A DNA stretch of 64,000 nt. Origin: Sinonovacula constricta (lineage: Eukaryota > Mollusca > Bivalvia > Cardiida > Solecurtidae). A program made the position numbers and the translations under genes. The stretch covers positions 64,399,256 to 64,463,255 of the forward strand of contig CM017561.1 in NCBI GenBank assembly GCA_007844125.1. The letters run 5' to 3'. Each line of letters starts with the position of its first letter. Position 1 is the stretch's first letter. Of this stretch, positions 34,638-45,700 are shown piece after piece. Under the pieces are notes generated by a model, which had not been told where the DNA came from, did not search any database, and saw nothing but the letters and a program-made list of their open reading frames with translations.

Positions 34638-35266
34638 ATAATCATTATCAAAATATTGTTATCTGAAACTTTTAATATACTATTTTGTTCAACATTCAAG
34701 TTAACTTGCAAAAAAGAAGGATGTTTACAAGACATTTAGAAGTAAATTACATTATACTTGCTTGATAAGCATCAGCTCAGAATCCACATTCCTTTCCTGA
34801 TCATTAACAAAGCATCATTAAAGCCATAATTTTAAATCATTTTTAATTTGTTCACACTGATAAATGTTTTTATACTTAAAGCTTACTAAAGATAACTCAT
34901 ATATAATCTTTGCTTTCAGTGCTCTGTTGCTTTTCTGTTATGAGTCACTACTGAAACTGGTGGTGTTCGTAACTTGATCTCTCTCATTCTCACACAACAA
35001 TGTGTGTTTTTCAGGTTGTAGGAAATGTCAATTCTGCAAGCAGTTTGTAATATAAACAAAATCTAAACCACTGAAGCTTCAGATAATAATATCCTGTTTT
35101 TTTAACTAAAAACAAGAAAACCTAAAATTTCAATGTCATTGAGCTACCTCTAAATATTGTTAAATTGTGCTTAAATTTGGCCAGATATGGTTTTTTTTAC
35201 ATAATGAAACACAATTAGAGGGTAAGAAACTAAAAAATCAAAAGTCGCAAAATAAGGACCACCCTA

Positions 35267-35274
35267 TTATACAT
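35267..35274 (+). repeat. 8-bp target site duplication, right
   Basis: TTATACAT, an exact copy of 32,126-32,133. Confidence 0.9.
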
Positions 35275-35644
35275 TGAACATGATCATACAAATATTAATA
35301 AACAATGTCCCACATATACAATACATAGAAAAAGCACGAATTTTATATGCTGTGGTATACCTGTAACATGATCAAAATATTGGCAGAAGATGGGTATTAT
35401 TGCTGACATATCCCATATGACCAAAGATTTTAATTTTTGTTACACATTATAAAAATGATATGATAAAATGTTTGATAAAAACTGGTCTTGATACAGCATA
35501 TACATCTACATGTTGCATAGAACCACCTGAAATGAAGTTGATCATAAAATATATTTTGTAAAACAATTGAGCAAATTAGCATTCTATTTATTACTGACAG
35601 ACTCATGACAAAACCCTGCATAGTTTTGTTTTTGCCTTTGAATT

Positions 35645-35885
35645 ATTTTACAGCAACACAATAATGACCAGTTTAGGGATGTCCAGCTATTGGTGGTGGA
35701 GACAGATCCCAGACAAAGATCAGAGAAGGACCGGGGATTTACCACAGGTCAGATAAATGAGCTCACCACAGGAAAGGTTTCAGCCCCATCCGGACTCAAA
35801 GCCAATTGGTAAGGGACTAAGAAGTTAGAAGAGTTATAAAGTGAGACACTCTACCTCTTGGCCATGTGGGTTACAACCATTAACG
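35645..35885 (-). repeat. tRNA-derived SINE (family A), minus strand
   Basis: The minus-strand head GGCCAAGAGGTAGAGTGTCT has an A-box, and GGCTTTGAGTCCGG is a mutated B-box. The tail lies near 35,650-35,700 (plus: GTCCAGCTATTGGTGGTGG, GATCCCAGACAAAGATC). Similar to 18,121 and partly to 53,940-53,995. Confidence 0.7.
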
Positions 35886-36309
35886 TAACAATAATCTAGT
35901 AGACTTGTTTGTTTTTGTTAAATCGCATCAACATAATGGGGTACATTGGTGAAATGGAAATTGTCTCCCTTGTTAGGTAATATCCGAGGTATTCCAAACA
36001 GTAGGTAGGTCCTTGTAGTTGAAATTCTTGGTCTTTATCGGCTGTTCTTTTGTAGATATTTCAATACCAAACAGTGAGTTTCTAACTTTTGCATAAATAT
36101 ACGCTTTACATTAATTTAAATACTTATAGAGATATGTCATTTAAAAAAGAAAATGGACATGTTTTTTAATGATCGTTAACCTGGGTATCATAAGAAAGGC
36201 AGAAAACTCAACATACACTCCAAAGAGAACAAGCATAAGAACCGAGTAAAACAAATGAAAGGACCTACTTGCATTTAGGCATTATTCAAGGGAGACTATT
36301 CATAAATGT

Positions 36310-36525
36310 CTCTCATTATGGACATATTGACGAAAACCAGCTATTCATTTGTCGGAGAAAGACCCCAGACTTACGTCTGGGTACAACTACTGGCGCACCA
36401 CAGGTCAACTGGAAAATCCTCACCACATGACAGTTCTTGCATCAACAGGGACTCGAACCCAGGCGGTAAGGGACTGAGGAGTTACAAATCAGAGATGCTA
36501 CCCACGCAACCACTGGCGCCACCAC
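36310..36525 (-). repeat. tRNA-derived SINE (family A), best-preserved copy
   Basis: Minus strand: GGCGCCAGTGGTTGCGTGGG (A-box region) and a perfect B-box GGGTTCGAGTCC in CTGGGTTCGAGTCCCTG, then the body with CCAGTTGACCTGTGG and CCCAGACGTAAGTCTGGGG. The homologous position in unit 3 (54,175-54,235) is internally deleted. Confidence 0.75.
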
Positions 36526-37246
36526 AACAGAGGTGTATAAACTGACGCCACCATGATTTAACAATGTTAGCTTCTTCAGCAAAAATATTTTAAAAATGTT
36601 TATTTGACCAACGAATGCAACTTAACATTAATGACTGAATAAAATTAGATAACCTGTTTTCAATGGGAATCGGCGACTCTAACTGCTCGGCCACTGGCAT
36701 CCCGCCAGGCATAAGGACTTAAGACATAATTATCATAATGCTTCTACTTTGACTATGTGTTGCTATTTAAAGTCTATGTGGATTTCCATGTAGTAATTAA
36801 AATGATTATCACCTTCAAACAACTAAATTAAAAAAAACATTTTCTTTTCAAAAAGCCCGTATGTGCCAAAAGTTTTCATAGAAGAGCAACAAATTATGCT
36901 AAGCATTTTTAAATGTAAAGCTGTTTTTGTAAAATGGATCAAATACACCCTTTCTTCAACATATACCTTATAATGGCTCTATATGTATAATATATTTTTA
37001 GTTTATGACCATATGTTCTAATATAGTTCCAAATAGATAACAATAATAACTAGGATAATCACACCTGATCAAAAGACCTTAGGTTTATACACTTCACTGA
37101 AAATATCTTATTAAAGCTCATATATATTTTACAATAAAGTTTCATAAAGATATTTGTAACTTATATTAATCTAATAATAATAATCACTGATAATGTGAGA
37201 GATTTAATTTTTGTAATAATAAAGCATAGTGGATTCTCATGACAAT
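36526..37246. other. 3' flank of the unit 2 ApoL gene
   Basis: AT-rich, colinear with 54,236-55,490, where unit 3 carries about 0.5 kb extra around 54,370-55,140. No gene. A minus-strand AATAAA lies at about 36,600. Confidence 0.5.
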
Positions 37247-37248
37247 TT
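37243..37248 (-). terminator. AATAAA overlapping the stop codon, unit 2
   Basis: The minus-strand end reads CAA TAA ATTG, so AATAAA is formed by the last codon and the stop. The same arrangement (AAA TAA ATTG) is found in unit 3. If used, the 3' UTR would be only a few tens of bases; a distal signal is equally possible. Confidence 0.3.
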
Positions 37249-39235
37249 ATTGTTTCTTTGATTTTAAGTCAACCACCATCTCCAGCACAGCGTGTCTGAG
37301 GAAACCGAGAACCCGCAAGTCATGATCAATTGTGCACCTGCTGACATGATCCATGAGAACTTTGGAAACAAAGTAGTCCATGTTTTGCCTTGCTATTACC
37401 ATCTTTTTCTCTTTGTTCTGCTCAGAGCTTGTGAATTCAATGGTTCCCGGATTCTTTTTGCACCAAACCTCGACTGTATCCAGTTTTGTCAGAGGTTGAA
37501 GTTCGCTATGATGATCTTCCCAGTACATGTCATGCTTACACTTATTCCATTCTACCTTCAAACATTTTTCAACATTTTCATTGAAATGCTCACAGAGCTC
37601 ATACACTTTCAAAACTATTGTATCAGATGAGCCACGTCCTTGTGGTTTATAAACAATATACTCTGCCACATCCTGAAATGGAACAAGTTTTCGCAGTGTT
37701 GACAATGAAACATGGCGGTTGACTACTTTTGAGGCATGAACCTTCATCAGGCGTTCTTCATTCTGAAAATTCCCAGCAATGATTAATTTGCCTTGAGCAT
37801 GCTTCTTAAGGAAAGAAGCCACATCCTTCATAAATAGTGCCTTTTCTGCTTTATCTGAAGGACTCAAAACATTGGCAATGCAAAATGACTGACCATCCAT
37901 CTGGATGTTGACTATCAGACACCGTCCTCTAAGATTTTTATCTTGGTCAGCTGCCGATTCATCTTGTGGGATTATATTATCCATAAATTCTTTTGTCATC
38001 AGAAAGCAAACTCCACTTTCTTCTTCAGGATCAGTACTCTGAAGGTACACTCCAAATGTTGACCACAAGGCAGGATCACTCATGGCTTTCATGTTTTGCA
38101 GGCAAACAACTGACTTTGGTCCCACTTTCCAAGCAGCATAGAGGATTATTGTCAGGTATGTGAAGAGAGACATACATGCACCTTTACAGTTCATTAAGTA
38201 ACAGGACAATTTGTCTTCGGCTTTGGGAGGAGGAGGCTGCTGGTAATGCATGCATACAACAGACTGAATGTCTGGTAGGATTTGTTTAGCTCGAAGCATC
38301 CTCTGCAGGATTTGGTCCAGAATGCGTTCAAGATGCTGTTCACACCCCTCACTCTTGATCGTCTTCACAAAAGTCAAGAAACTTTTGAACTCATTGACTG
38401 CCTCGTAAAGTTCGTGTTCTATGTCTTTGACTTCTTTTTCAAGTTGTTCTACCCTCAACCTTAAATCTTGTGATGATTCATGTCCTTCTCCTGATTTCAG
38501 GCTAATTGATGCTGTGACAAGGTCATATATATTTGACGGCAAAAGAGCAACATTTATAATTAATCCAACTTTTGCAAAACGAGATACTTTAGTACCTCCT
38601 TCCGAAATTCCCTTTAAATGATCTAACGATTTATATTCTTTGCATTTCTCATGTTTGCTAATAACACTCTGTGCCTTCTTCCAATCAACTGATTTAATAG
38701 CTGCCATAGCTTTTTTCTGGAAAGAATCCTTTTCACCATCTTTACTCACTACTGTGACATGGTTTGGGATGGGTTCTGGGGATCTGGACATTTCTGGTTT
38801 TTCATAGGACACATCACCTTCATCACCTTCATCAATTTCAAGTGTTTCTAAATATGATATAATATCAATCTCCGTACCTATCACAATATCAAGCAGTTTC
38901 TTAATTTCAAGTGTGTTCTGGTGGTCTTTCTCAATTGTTTCTTCAATTTCTTTCATAACCTTGGATGTTCCCAAGTCAACAGATTTAGATATGTAACTTA
39001 CACCCATGCTTGCGACAGGCAATGCCCATGAAAAAACAGTTGAGCCTCCAGCAGAAACTGGAGCTAATACAGCACTTATTGTCTTATATATGGACAAAGT
39101 TGAGTCAGCTACTTGACCTGCTTTTGATGCCGTATGATATCTATCAAGCTCATTTGCAAGTTTCTTCAGTTCCTCAACAGTCAAATGCCGTTGCTTTATC
39201 CACTCATTAAGCTTTGCAATTATGGTTTCATCCAT
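37247..39235 (-). CDS. Apolipoprotein L-like protein fused to degenerate EEP domain, unit 2
   Basis: 662 aa from the first ATG (MDETIIAKLNEWIKQRHL); 13 more codons to a GTG are open but a TGA precedes them. ApoL part: 15-50 KKLANELDRYHTASKAGQVA, hairpin 44-85, charged helices to 125, second membrane-like segment 225-240 (NVALLPSNIYDLV), SGEGHESS 248-255 and coiled coil 258-290. Proline linker PPPP (334-337). Residues 343-662 follow the LINE-EEP pattern: MNCKG 348-352, SVVCLQN 375-381 (LQET expected), GVCFLMTKEF, GRCLIVNI 437-444, IANVLSPSD, LIIAGNFQ 484-491 (GGDFN expected), MDYFVS 619-624 and IDHD 636-639 (SDH-like). Two catalytic acids are changed to Asn, so it is probably non-catalytic. 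No introns within the CDS. AATAAA overlaps the stop. Function is inferred: membrane-active, perhaps immune. Confidence 0.85.
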   Translation of the reverse strand: MDETIIAKLNEWIKQRHLTVEELKKLANELDRYHTASKAGQVADSTLSIYKTISAVLAPVSAGGSTVFSWALPVASMGVSYISKSVDLGTSKVMKEIEETIEKDHQNTLEIKKLLDIVIGTEIDIISYLETLEIDEGDEGDVSYEKPEMSRSPEPIPNHVTVVSKDGEKDSFQKKAMAAIKSVDWKKAQSVISKHEKCKEYKSLDHLKGISEGGTKVSRFAKVGLIINVALLPSNIYDLVTASISLKSGEGHESSQDLRLRVEQLEKEVKDIEHELYEAVNEFKSFLTFVKTIKSEGCEQHLERILDQILQRMLRAKQILPDIQSVVCMHYQQPPPPKAEDKLSCYLMNCKGACMSLFTYLTIILYAAWKVGPKSVVCLQNMKAMSDPALWSTFGVYLQSTDPEEESGVCFLMTKEFMDNIIPQDESAADQDKNLRGRCLIVNIQMDGQSFCIANVLSPSDKAEKALFMKDVASFLKKHAQGKLIIAGNFQNEERLMKVHASKVVNRHVSLSTLRKLVPFQDVAEYIVYKPQGRGSSDTIVLKVYELCEHFNENVEKCLKVEWNKCKHDMYWEDHHSELQPLTKLDTVEVWCKKNPGTIEFTSSEQNKEKKMVIARQNMDYFVSKVLMDHVSRCTIDHDLRVLGFLRHAVLEMVVDLKSKKQ

Positions 39236-39280
39236 TGTTACTTGTACTTTTATGTCATTAACTTCTGCTAGCACTATTCA

Positions 39281-39292
39281 AATCTGCAAGAA
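39281..39292 (-). promoter_or_regulatory. 3' splice site of leader intron, unit 2
   Basis: Minus strand TTTTTTCCCTTTCTTGCAG|ATTTGA: a strong pyrimidine tract and CAG, conserved in three units. The exon begins at about 39,283, and a TGA in the ORF frame follows, so the upstream exon is non-coding. Confidence 0.65.
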
Positions 39293-42200
39293 AGGGAAAA
39301 AATATTTTATATTCCCATTAAATGAATTAGGCTGACAGAACATGTAAAGAATATTTTATGTCACTCTAATACTTAGACTTCTTATTGCAAGAATGAAGAT
39401 GCCCAGTCTTCATGTAAGAAATAAACATTATATCTTATTACATTATTAATTGAGGTTTAATAAAGTTGTGCTTTTAACCTTTTTAAGAACAACAAGAGTC
39501 TTTAATCAGTCACCTGAGAACCATAGCTTTCATTTTGCTTTAAAATCTAATCACAAATTTAAATGTGCACACCTGAGCATTTGGCATATTGTTATCATAA
39601 GTTATTTTTAAGGCAAATCTTTGCACACATTAACCCACCAAGATGTAAATGCAGACAAAGATCATGATAAAGTTCTGTGACGATTAGATAACAAAACCTC
39701 TTTTATAGTATTTGTCTACTTTTTCTAAAATCAGATTTCTCGATAAAAATGGGTTTTTTTATTCTCACTTTGCTGAAACTGGGATAGTTTCACCTTTTTA
39801 AAACAGCCAATACTCAATTTCTCCATTTTGAATCCAAAATTCTATACAATGTTGTTTTTTTAATTAAAATATGCCATGCAAACACACATCGGCAGAATGA
39901 CATCTGTTTAGGGTGTATTTCGATGTGACATAGGCGACCATAATACAATGCTTAATCAACAATTAATTCTGGTTGTCGAGAAGACATTTATAAATGAACA
40001 CCAAATTGATGTCAAGACATATGCATAGCAATAAAATATATTCTGAAAACGGTGACCGCCATTGTCTGTGTGACGGATGTTTACATAGGTGGGTTCATTT
40101 AAGTTGGTGTTAGGATCTTTTTATATTGATAATGTTATAAAACGTCTTATGGTAATTTAATAAACTTACTCAAATAAAGAAAGCACTTTAATTTGTTAAA
40201 ATGTTGTTATTGTCAATCTACATGAGGATTGAAATGGGATTAAATAAAGTCCCATTCTTTCCGAAAATCAGCATATTCTTGTGAACCGATATTGTATTCA
40301 GATTTTAAAGTATAACACACATTTAAAAGTAATTATTTAAACTTGTTCAAAACACCCTGAACAAAATCATATATTCTGAATTGTAAATCAGAGCTGAAAC
40401 ACTGTAAGTCTCATTCAACATTATATGAAGATACATATTTCTGCTAGGGGTAAATCTTTAGATCTAGAGATAATAAACGTAGGTATTGGCAGATAGCCCA
40501 TTTGAACAAAAGAGTGTTACATTGATCAGTCCGGAGTTAAATTACACATTACTCTTTTCATCCAGCACATACAATTCACGTATTACAATCGCCTGAGGTA
40601 GAATGGTTTGGTCTTTTCAGCTCTTTTATGACATAATATGGCCCAGTGACACAAGAGACAAGTGTGGATAGGTGATTACACTCTATAATGTATTTGCGCT
40701 AGGGTGTCAGTGATATTTAAAGGCCCTCTCCTATGAGACTGGGATCTACCGTTTTGACCGCAATGTCATGGTCAACACAATCCTTAAGCCATCAGAGGTG
40801 CTAAAAATGAAACTGACGCCACTCAAAAAGCCACTAGTTCGGCTGTCTGTACGCAGGTACATTAACCCCAGTTTCCTATTTCCATTGCAAGAAAACTGAT
40901 ACAATTGGCGATAAAAAAATCAATGACACGGCGTCATTTAAGACCTGTTGTCAGTGACAAGGCTATAACATAGATAGATATGGTGCAGGCGATTAGAAAC
41001 TTTGTGACAATAACACAAAACAAAAGTAGAAAACTACCTCGAGTAGTTGAGAGCGCGCGACTAGGTACATCAGGACAAGTTTCCAAAACAAAAGCTTTTG
41101 TTGAGTTGTACAAAAAGATTACTGATTATTTAAAAAGAATACAATAGATTATTTTATACGAAGAAAAGCTTAACACTGAATATGGCACTGAAGAGATTGT
41201 GGTTTGTTTACAATCGGTATCATGAACAAAAGCGTTAAAAACAAACGTTAAATATTGATACTATTTGAGACATAATGTATTACTTGAGATGATGCTGACA
41301 TTTTGTTGCGAATTCAATAATATTCACTTCGCAAGAAAATATATAAATGGCTTAATAATTTCTTATATGCTTTATATAAATATTCAAACTCTTCACTTTT
41401 ACCATTTCAATGTTGTCAAGCCATATCGATGACAATAATAACAAGAAACAATATATTGCATTCGCAATTACGTTGTCCTCAGTTAAAAATATATTAACAT
41501 GGAAGGTAAGGTTAGTGAATGTTCTTAGTACGTATAATAAGAAGATATAAAACAGTTATCAGGTAAACAAAAACATAAGACATTAACGTAACAATTTAAA
41601 TGAATAAAATGGTTTGATTAGCCAAATCAAAAGCGAAAGCAGACTTGAAATTATGTATAAATCTATTATCACTGTTGTTTAAATAGTGTATAGCTGATTA
41701 CAAACCTGAAATAAAAATAATTCTAATTTCAAGAACATTTCTCCACCGTTAATCCTAATTTATACACTTAAACCGTTTCATAAATATATACAAAAAAAAC
41801 ATTATAAACTTGTTAGGCCGACTCAACCAGGGAATTCCCCAAATCGATTTATAAAATGCAGTCGTCGAATGGTTTTGTTTACTCTCGCATTTTAACAATA
41901 GGCACATAACGTGCAACCACCTGTCGTGAAATGTGCGTGAATTAGAATTAAGGGGTGATTACACTAAATGCCGGCCGTTAGTAGAATGTGTGACATGGGA
42001 CTTTTTCTCTTTAATAACAGTCTGTTGCTATTATTTGTCATTTTATTTCCTATTTTAAAGGTAATCTGAACCATTTGGAAACAAAAGAAAGCTGACACCA
42101 TGTAGAATTACAATCAAGCGAAATGTTGCACTCCTATGTACAATAATGGAATGATCCAACTTTACAGAAAGTACATATTTCATTGAAATCTGAGGGTTAT

Positions 42201-42535
42201 CGACTGGCAATTTGATGTTATGTGCATTGTAAGAAGCAGGACCTTCTTACAAGTTACAAAAGTTGACTTATTTCTGGGTCTTTCTGGTAGACAACAAATA
42301 GATTTTTTCACCTATATATGTTTATGGGGGTCGATCATAGCTTTGTCATGGTGCAATATGGTTCCAAAGTTTCGCGAATTACTATAGACTATATAACAAA
42401 CTTATTTAGTGGCGTCTAACCTTTAGCCACTTGGTTCGGCAAGGAAGATAACACTAAACTCGTCAAGTTGTAGCCGAGAAATACGATATTAAATACGTGC
42501 AATTCAGGGCAAAATGTGAAAGTTAAAAATAAATA
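39293..42535. other. upstream flank of the unit 2 ApoL gene
   Basis: Conserved against units 1 and 3. It contains the YY1-like minus-strand ACAATGGCGGTCACCG (about 40,050) and the 0.4-kb insertion listed below. No other gene seen. Confidence 0.45.
40518..40950. other. 0.43-kb insertion shared by units 2 and 3, absent from unit 1
   Basis: Unit 1 passes directly from GAACAAAAGAGTTTTA to GTCAGTGACAAAGC (20,190-20,210). Unit 2 has about 430 bp in between, starting CATTGATCAGTCCGG, as does unit 3 (58,766-59,195). The minus strand has a 60-aa open frame in unit 3 (RKLGLMYLRTDSRTSGFLSG) that is not recognised. No clear terminal repeats. Confidence 0.55.
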
Positions 42536-42843
42536 ATGTCGGCAATTATAAATTTGGCTTTCTTGTAAGTATTTTACAATTTTATTTTTTATTAACTAAC
42601 TATCTTACATTGTACTTTTTTATGTTATTCTTTTATTTTGCAAGCATTAATGAAAAAAATTATTTCAATCCTAGTGATCAGCTTGAAATAATAGATCAGT
42701 TTCCCAGAATGCTAATTTTAAGGCGTCATGTGATACGACAAATCGAAAACGAGGCCATACGTGACAGGTTCCCATTTCCGCTTATAGAAAAAGGACGACA
42801 TCGAAAAGTATTCATGCTTTCTTTCGGGAAATGCATGCTTTGA
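42536..42843 (+). CDS. small two-exon candidate ORF, unit 2 copy
   Basis: Exons at 42,536-42,564 and 42,675-42,843 join in frame to 65 aa: MSAIINLAFLF, then DQLEIIDQFPRMLILRRHVI...FGKCML. Donor TT|GTAAGT and acceptor TTTCAATCCTAG are intact. Immediately after, another frame stays open to 43,028 (HVPRSLNESVTGQNASLVYR, then RLRLVKRYNAGIKFYYV), so the true gene may be longer or frameshifted. Not recognised as a known family. Compared with unit 1, most substitutions change amino acids, which argues against strong constraint. Confidence 0.35.
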
Positions 42844-43749
42844 AAGTAAAAGACTTAAAACATGTACCGAGGAGCTTAAACGAAAGTGTAACGGGGCAAA
42901 ATGCATCTTTAGTTTATCGGAATTATGCGATATTCTGTCGATTAAATGACGATAAAAATGTTGCAACGTGCCTTAGACTAAGACTTGTAAAGCGATACAA
43001 TGCTGGAATAAAGTTTTACTATGTATAAGTAGGGAAAACATATTTTGTTTTCAGGGCTCTAAATGTTTCGCGCATCATTTGTTATTATTGGTTGTTGTTT
43101 TTTTTAATTTGATCTTTATCTATAGCTCTTTTTTATTATTTGCATAATTAATAATTTGATTTTTTTCACATTTCAAATAAGAAAAATGCTCTTATATTAA
43201 ATATTTAAGTTTAAATGTATCTTGGTATAATGTAATCAGTGGGAAAATTATTATCCTAATTTTGTGTATTTTAGTTTATAAAAGGGGATATGTAAATAAA
43301 AATTCTTACTAAGATTACTTTGGCAAATGTGTGAATGAGTTCAGTTTACTGGTAATGTTTTATACACAATTCTAACACTATCAACAATATCCTCTATAAA
43401 CAAAGAAGCATTTCTGCCGTGATAAACTAAACGATATATCACGGCATAAATCGGGACTATTTTACTGCAATAGAATATATGTTCCTTTTACTTTCCTTAT
43501 CCACTTTCATATTGTTGACCAAGCTGACATACTGTGATAAGTTGTTCTTTTCGTTCACATGGCCTTCGCCTGAAACTTACCCTATCTTAGAAAGTAACCG
43601 TTTTGTTTTACTAATAACATAAGTATTAAGTGAAATAAACCTAACACAGTGCGTAAATTGTAGTTCGCATTGTAGTACGCATTTGTGTCCCTTTAAAGTC
43701 AAAATTTCTTGTAGAACGTATTAGAATGATAATATATTTTTATCTTGAG

Positions 43750-43875
43750 TGATCTAACGCCCATTATATCACAGTTTCTTGTTCAGGGGCGTAAATTTTA
43801 TCACTCAGACCTACGGTCCTCGTGCTTATATTAATCATCTGAACCCGAAATCGTGATATATTGGGCGTTAGATCA
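43750..43875. repeat. foldback (MITE-like) inverted repeat, unit 2
   Basis: Arms TGATCTAACGCCCATTATAT and (right, inverted) TGATCTAACGCCCAATATAT around a loop with AGGGGCGTAAATTTTATCAC. Orthologous to 23,672 and 62,002. Confidence 0.75.
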
Positions 43876-44186
43876 CGCAAACATAAAATATATTGCCTAA
43901 ATTATTTACAATTTTACCCACCCAAGGAAGTCTTTACAATATTGGATTCCTATACTCTCGATATTTTCAGAAAACGATGTACCGCATATCTCCATACATC
44001 AATATGGGCTTTACAAAAGAATCAAGCAAGCGATGCTTCCATCTAAATTAAATTTTCCAATATATATTGAAAAGACTTAATAGAAACTATTGCTTATTAG
44101 CTCGTGCTACCAGATTTACTTTGGCTCTAGACCTTGAAAGTTTAGGAGTAAAAATATGTCCCATAAACGTTTACACTGAAGTAACA

Positions 44187-44457
44187 TTAATTGAGTGACC
44201 TATATATTCCCATTTTTAAATGCCCTCTGTTTCGGAAAACGATAATTTTCGGTTTTCTGTTGGTTACCATACTTGTTTGTTCGCAAAAATCGGCAAACAC
44301 TGTTAAGTTGTCGTTTTCATTCAATAGCCTATCGGCACAATTTGCAACATCATCCGCCAAAGAAATGGCATATAATACCATTAATATTTTCGGCAACAAA
44401 AAAAAACGCTACGAGTTTTGTTTAAAAAGCGGAATAACTTGTGTGCGTATAGATTGA
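44187..44457. other. conserved short block with overlapping open frames, unit 2
   Basis: Plus frame 88 aa (FGFLLVTILVCSQKSA) and minus frame 70 aa (PKILMVLYAISLADDVANCA), as in units 1 and 3. The plus frame has a hydrophobic stretch like a signal peptide, but no family was recognised. Confidence 0.25.
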
Positions 44458-44929
44458 TCAGTATCGTACTGGTTAAGTCCCCTCGTCAAATTCCGGTGTT
44501 ACAATTGAAATAATCGCTCAGTGTTTCTCTTGAAACCTTTGACATGTTAATTTAGAATACATAAAAGCTAGTTCAGTATTATTATAGTTTTCCATTGATT
44601 ACAACATTGTTCAATGCAAAGAACAATCTATCGAGTACTAAACTATCATATGAACGTCGGATGTCCACAAATTATAATATCACGTGACTCGTCAGCCAAT
44701 CAAAGGCCAGTAAGCGCAATTGCTTTTACATAGGAAGAAGAACGCAGGATTGCTTTTCTAGCTCTGACTTAAAAGCTTTTTTTCAGGCCCAACCTCATGC
44801 CTTTACCTTCTAATCTGTTTTACTCTTTATTATTTATCTTTTTCCTTTTTTTGTTTTGTCCCCGCTAGCTGATAGGACTGCTTCGTTTCTCTCCGCTTCC
44901 TTGCTTTATATATGCTGAGGAACGTAATG

Positions 44930-45400
44930 ATTTGTTGTTTTAAAAGGTTTCACTATTTTGGGCCAAAGATTTTTATCAAAAAACCAGAACACTCCTTGTT
45001 ACATGAAAAGGTCCTGCAAAATGCTGTTCATTGATGTCCTAGATCTGTGTGAGCAGTAAAACCTAAATCCCTACTCGTCATTGTAAACAGGTATTTCCTA
45101 TCTGAGCTGCAGAGATAGCTAATTTCAAACAAAGAAAACCACGTGATAACATACTTTTGACATCACGTTATATCGTCATCTGGGTAGTGCGGTCTGAAGT
45201 CGATTTTTAGTAGTGATCACTAGATCGGGCTTATTTATAGATTTGGAAAGAAGGGACATTTAGATCGACTTATTTTGCAATTTGTACTGTCTTACAATAC
45301 AGGTTATGTTCAAAATCTATAAAATCTAATCTAAGTCTATACTTAGACTAAAGTACGAGTTTATGCAGACACTTTAAATGTATGCCTCAATTCACCAAAA
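44930..45400 (+). repeat. repeat block R (also at 11,338, 49,350 and 63,180)
   Basis: CAAAATGCTGTTCATTGATG, ACAGGTATTTCCTATCTGAG and TACTGTCTTACAATACAGG recur in the same order at the other sites. It is immediately followed by SINE-B here and in unit 3. Confidence 0.55.
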
Positions 45401-45404
45401 CCGC

Positions 45405-45700
45405 ACCCGTAGCACAATCGGTAGAGCGTCAGCTCTAGGTACGGGAGGCCCAGGGTTCGATCCCGGGCCACGACATACCAAAGTCGTCGTGGTATAGCTC
45501 CCTTGCTAACGGTCAAGCAATTATACGAGAAGTGCCACGACTGGTTGGTCCGCTGTCAAGATGTGACTGGGTGTGGCATCATGCCAGAATCCACGGCATG
45601 CTTTACACAGTGAAGGCAGCACTTTATCTGCTTCACGTGGACACTGTCTCCAGATAACTGAAATACTGTTGGAGAGGCGATAAACGCAATAAACAAGCGC
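45405..45700 (+). repeat. SINE family B, full copy, unit 2
   Basis: tRNA-like head CAATCGGTAGAGCGTCAGC (A-box) and GGGTTCGATCCCGGG (B-box), then ATAGCTCCCTTGCTAACGG and a conserved tail CACTGTCTCCAGATAACTG..TACTGTTGGAGAGGCG. The head does not fold as a complete tRNA (acceptor arms do not pair). Confidence 0.85.

Noticed and set aside
37235..39274. GTG start giving 675 aa
   Set aside because: GTG is not a normal nuclear start here; an ATG with conserved context lies 13 codons in, and a TGA directly precedes the GTG codons.
45407..45480. tRNA gene (and its copy at 63,651)
   Set aside because: The T-arm and B-box are perfect but the acceptor stem ends do not pair, and the SINE-B body follows directly.
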